A stretch of DNA of 5,534 bases from NCBI GenBank assembly GCA_003456175.1, contig DMPB01000057.1, forward strand, positions 3,295-8,828, read 5' to 3'. Under the pieces are notes generated by a model. It made no database searches. It saw nothing but the letters and a program-made list of their open reading frames with translations, and was not told the origin of the DNA. The DNA is from Chitinophagaceae bacterium (GTDB taxonomy: Bacteria > Bacteroidota > Bacteroidia > Chitinophagales > Chitinophagaceae). The translations under genes were made by a program, and so were the position numbers. This document shows, in pieces, positions 3,930 through 5,534 of the stretch (position 1 is the first letter of the stretch; each line of letters begins with the position of its first letter).

Positions 3930-5411
3930 TTGAACCAACGATCAATGACGCCCATTTTAAACGATATTGAAGCACTAGCAGCACAACATTTACCCGTAAG
4001 GGTGAGCCGAATTGAAAAGCTACCGCAAAGCGGTAGCGATCGTATTTATTATCGCATTTTCTGCGAAGATGAAAGTACGTTTATTGCTACCTATAATACC
4101 AATATTAAAGAGAACAAAACCTTTGTAAAATTCACACAACATTTTCTATCAAAGCAACTGCCTGTTCCCAAAATTGTTGCTGTGAACGAGCGTTACGATG
4201 TGTATTTGCAGCAAGATTTAGGTGCAGAAAGTTTGTTGAATCAAATAGAAAAAGAAGGGCACTCGCAGCGAGTGTATGAGTTGTTTGAACAAAGCTTGAA
4301 AGCTTTAGCAAAATTGCAAATTCACGGACATGAAGATTTTAATTATGGTTGGTGCCTTACGGCAAAAGAATTTGGCAAGCAAGCTATTTTAAGTGATTTG
4401 TTATACTTCAAGTACTATTTTTTAGATACACTGAAACAACCTTACGATAAGCAAGCATTACTAGACGATTTTGATGCATTAGCCACTTACCTTACTCGTA
4501 CGCAATACAAGTATTTCATGTTCCGCGATTTTCAAAGTAGAAATATTGTGGTTCATAACAATGCTGTTAGTTTTATTGATTATCAAGGTGGTATGCAAGG
4601 TGCTTTGCAATACGATGTAGCGAGTTTGTTGTGGCAAGCGAAAGCAGAGCTTCCTGAAACTTGGAAGGTACAATTATTGAACTATTATATAGATGAAGTT
4701 GAGCAGCTATTGCAACGACCTATCGATAGAAATACATTTACAAGTCAGTATAATGGCTATGTGCTTATTCGTTTGTTGCAAGTATTAGGTGCATATGGTT
4801 TCAGAGGTTTGTTTGAACGTAAAGCACACTTTTTGGCGAGCATACCATTAGCATTGCAAAACTTAAAATGGTTTTTGGCTAATTGTAGAGTAGGTATATC
4901 AGTTCCGGAATTTGAGCAACTCCTACAGTTTGTTACAAGCGATAGTATTATAGCACAGTTTACACCAACACAAGCCAATGAACAAACACCCTTGGTAATA
5001 GAGGTGAATAGCTTTAGTTATAAAAAAGGAATTCCAAAAGATCATTCTGAAAATGGAGGCGGTTTTGTGTTTGATATGCGAGGAATACTAAACCCTGGAC
5101 GATTTGATGAGTACAAGCACTTAAGCGGCAAAGACAAACTGGTACAAGACTTCTTAGAACAGCGTACCAAGATGAATGAATTCTTGAATAGTGTTTGGGA
5201 TTTGGTTGATGTTAATGTAGAGAACTATTTAAGCAGAGGCTTTGAGCATTTGCAAATAAATTTTGGTTGTACGGGTGGTCAGCACCGTAGTGTATATGCA
5301 GCAGAACAAACTGCACGACACTTAAAGAATAAGTATAAAGTAAAAGTACAGTTAACACATACCAATCAAGCGAATTGGGTAACTACACCTGTAACCAAAC
5401 AACAAGCATAG
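3930..5411 (+). CDS. AmgK-like sugar kinase fused to a RapZ C-terminal domain
   Basis: This 493-residue cytoplasmic protein has two domains. Residues about 10-335 form an aminoglycoside-phosphotransferase-fold kinase. They include the nucleotide loop LPQSGSDRIYYRI (31-43), the catalytic loop FRDFQSRN (198-205; base D200, metal ligand N205) and the DFG-like IDYQG (216-220, D217), followed by QYDVASLL (227-234). This pattern resembles AmgK, which phosphorylates MurNAc/GlcNAc at the anomeric carbon. Residues about 355-482 match the C-terminal domain of RapZ: SFSYKKGIP (361-369), FVFDMRGILNP (379-389), LSGKDK (398-403) and GCTGGQHRSV (446-455). In E. coli that domain binds GlcN6P and RNA. The RapZ N-terminal P-loop domain is absent. 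A nucleotidyltransferase follows after three bases, which supports a sugar-to-UDP-sugar salvage route. The start is uncertain: TTG 3930 gives the length used here, ATG 3945 would give 488 residues. Domain calls are firm; the exact sugar is inferred. Confidence 0.92.
   Translation: MNQRSMTPILNDIEALAAQHLPVRVSRIEKLPQSGSDRIYYRIFCEDESTFIATYNTNIKENKTFVKFTQHFLSKQLPVPKIVAVNERYDVYLQQDLGAESLLNQIEKEGHSQRVYELFEQSLKALAKLQIHGHEDFNYGWCLTAKEFGKQAILSDLLYFKYYFLDTLKQPYDKQALLDDFDALATYLTRTQYKYFMFRDFQSRNIVVHNNAVSFIDYQGGMQGALQYDVASLLWQAKAELPETWKVQLLNYYIDEVEQLLQRPIDRNTFTSQYNGYVLIRLLQVLGAYGFRGLFERKAHFLASIPLALQNLKWFLANCRVGISVPEFEQLLQFVTSDSIIAQFTPTQANEQTPLVIEVNSFSYKKGIPKDHSENGGGFVFDMRGILNPGRFDEYKHLSGKDKLVQDFLEQRTKMNEFLNSVWDLVDVNVENYLSRGFEHLQINFGCTGGQHRSVYAAEQTARHLKNKYKVKVQLTHTNQANWVTTPVTKQQA
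3988..4001 (-). repeat. CCTTACGG-family short repeat, copy 5 (inside the kinase domain)
   Basis: The plus strand reads ATTTACCCGTAAGG, which is CCTTACGGGTAAAT on the minus strand. It is read here as Leu-Pro-Val-Arg, a different phase from the copy in marR. With the preceding C and following G it shares CATTTACC(C)GTAAGGG with copy 2. Confidence 0.5.
4355..4367 (+). repeat. CCTTACGG-family short repeat, copy 6 (inside the kinase domain)
   Basis: CCTTACGGCAAAA is read as Cys-Leu-Thr-Ala-Lys. Its first 12 bases equal copy 4. A more diverged relative, CCTTACGATAA, starts at 4440. Confidence 0.45.
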
Positions 5412-5414
5412 TAT

Positions 5415-5534
5415 ATGAAAGCAATGTTGTTAGCCGCTGGCTTGGGAACTCGTTTAAAGCCTTTTACAGATCATCATCCTAAAGCGTTGGCACCTGTTAA
5501 CGGCAAGTCGTTACTACAGCGCAACATAGAATAT
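5415..5534 (+). CDS. MurU/RmlA-like sugar-1-phosphate nucleotidyltransferase, N-terminal part
   Basis: Only the first 40 codons are in the window, and the frame is open to the edge. The start MKAMLLAAGLGTRLKPFTD carries the nucleotide-binding loop LAAGLGTRLKP (6-16) of the nucleotidyltransferase fold, followed by HPKALAPVNGK (21-31) with the conserved lysine K23. These enzymes transfer a nucleotide from NTP to a sugar-1-phosphate and release pyrophosphate. The closest fit is MurU, which makes UDP-MurNAc from MurNAc-1-phosphate, because the gene directly follows an AmgK-like kinase. RmlA/GlmU-type or heptose-1-phosphate enzymes share the same N-terminus, so specificity is inferred from context. 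The ATG lies 3 bases after the kinase stop, so the two genes are almost certainly one operon and likely translationally coupled. Confidence 0.88.
   Translation, partial: MKAMLLAAGLGTRLKPFTDHHPKALAPVNGKSLLQRNIEY

Noticed and set aside
4032..4039. Single AGCGATCG resembling the cyanobacterial HIP1 palindrome
   Set aside because: It is one incomplete match inside a coding region, with no second copy in the window.
4290..4310. Closely spaced AAGCTT/AAAGCTTT repeats
   Set aside because: They fall inside the kinase coding sequence, are very short, and are explained by the Ser-Leu-Lys-Ala-Leu codons.
3930..5411. Reading this gene as an aminoglycoside-resistance kinase or as full RapZ
   Set aside because: The kinase fold is shared with aminoglycoside phosphotransferases, but the catalytic loop (FRDFQSRN) and the nucleotidyltransferase neighbour fit AmgK-type sugar kinases. 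Full RapZ would need an N-terminal P-loop (GxSGSGKS), which is absent.
1..5534. Mobile elements, CRISPR arrays, tRNA/rRNA genes, toxin-antitoxin or defence systems
   Set aside because: I found no transposase, terminal repeats, regularly spaced repeats, cloverleaf-like segments or defence-family proteins. The genes are housekeeping or metabolic and their composition is uniform.

Overview
The window looks like ordinary chromosome from a member of the Bacteroidota (Bacteroidetes), probably Chitinophagaceae-like, although no genus can be named from it. Three things point there: the protein families (a Bacteroidetes-style OmpR regulator, a RuvB starting MQNPNL, a thioredoxin-like protein with WCGDA in place of WCxxC, and a sugar kinase fused to a RapZ C-terminal domain); promoter sequences that fit the Bacteroidetes -7 consensus TAnnTTTG, with a -33 TTTG/ATTG box at some of them; and start codons without clear Shine-Dalgarno sequences. 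Composition is moderately AT-rich and even throughout. I see no insertion sequence, prophage, CRISPR array or RNA gene.

Layout. Positions 1-444 (minus) hold the N-terminal 148 codons of an OmpR-type response regulator that runs off the left edge. Positions 566-1603 (minus) hold ruvB, the Holliday-junction branch-migration motor. A divergent region (1604-1706) contains the ruvB promoter and the promoter/operator of a MarR-family regulator (1707-2132, plus). Next comes a NmrA/QorB-like NAD(P)-binding oxidoreductase (2198-3088, plus), closed by a strong intrinsic terminator at 3097-3131. A thioredoxin-like protein follows (3220-3834, plus, TTG start) with its own terminator at 3860-3892. The right end carries an AmgK-like anomeric sugar kinase fused to a RapZ C-terminal domain (3930-5411). 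Three bases later begins a MurU/RmlA-like sugar-1-phosphate nucleotidyltransferase (5415 onward, cut by the window edge).

How the genes fit together. The MarR gene and the oxidoreductase gene each have the same 12-bp perfect palindrome, TTGTATATACAA, just upstream, overlapping the -33 box of a candidate promoter. This makes a self-contained regulator/target pair. The kinase-RapZ fusion and the nucleotidyltransferase look like consecutive steps of peptidoglycan amino-sugar salvage (sugar to sugar-1-phosphate to UDP-sugar). The fused RapZ domain is a plausible built-in amino-sugar-phosphate sensor. This is the most interesting biology in the window.

A second, DNA-level signal is a short repeat, CCTTACGG(G)(T/C)AAA(T/A), present six times in both orientations and in different coding phases. 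One pair forms an exact 14-bp inverted repeat flanking ruvB.
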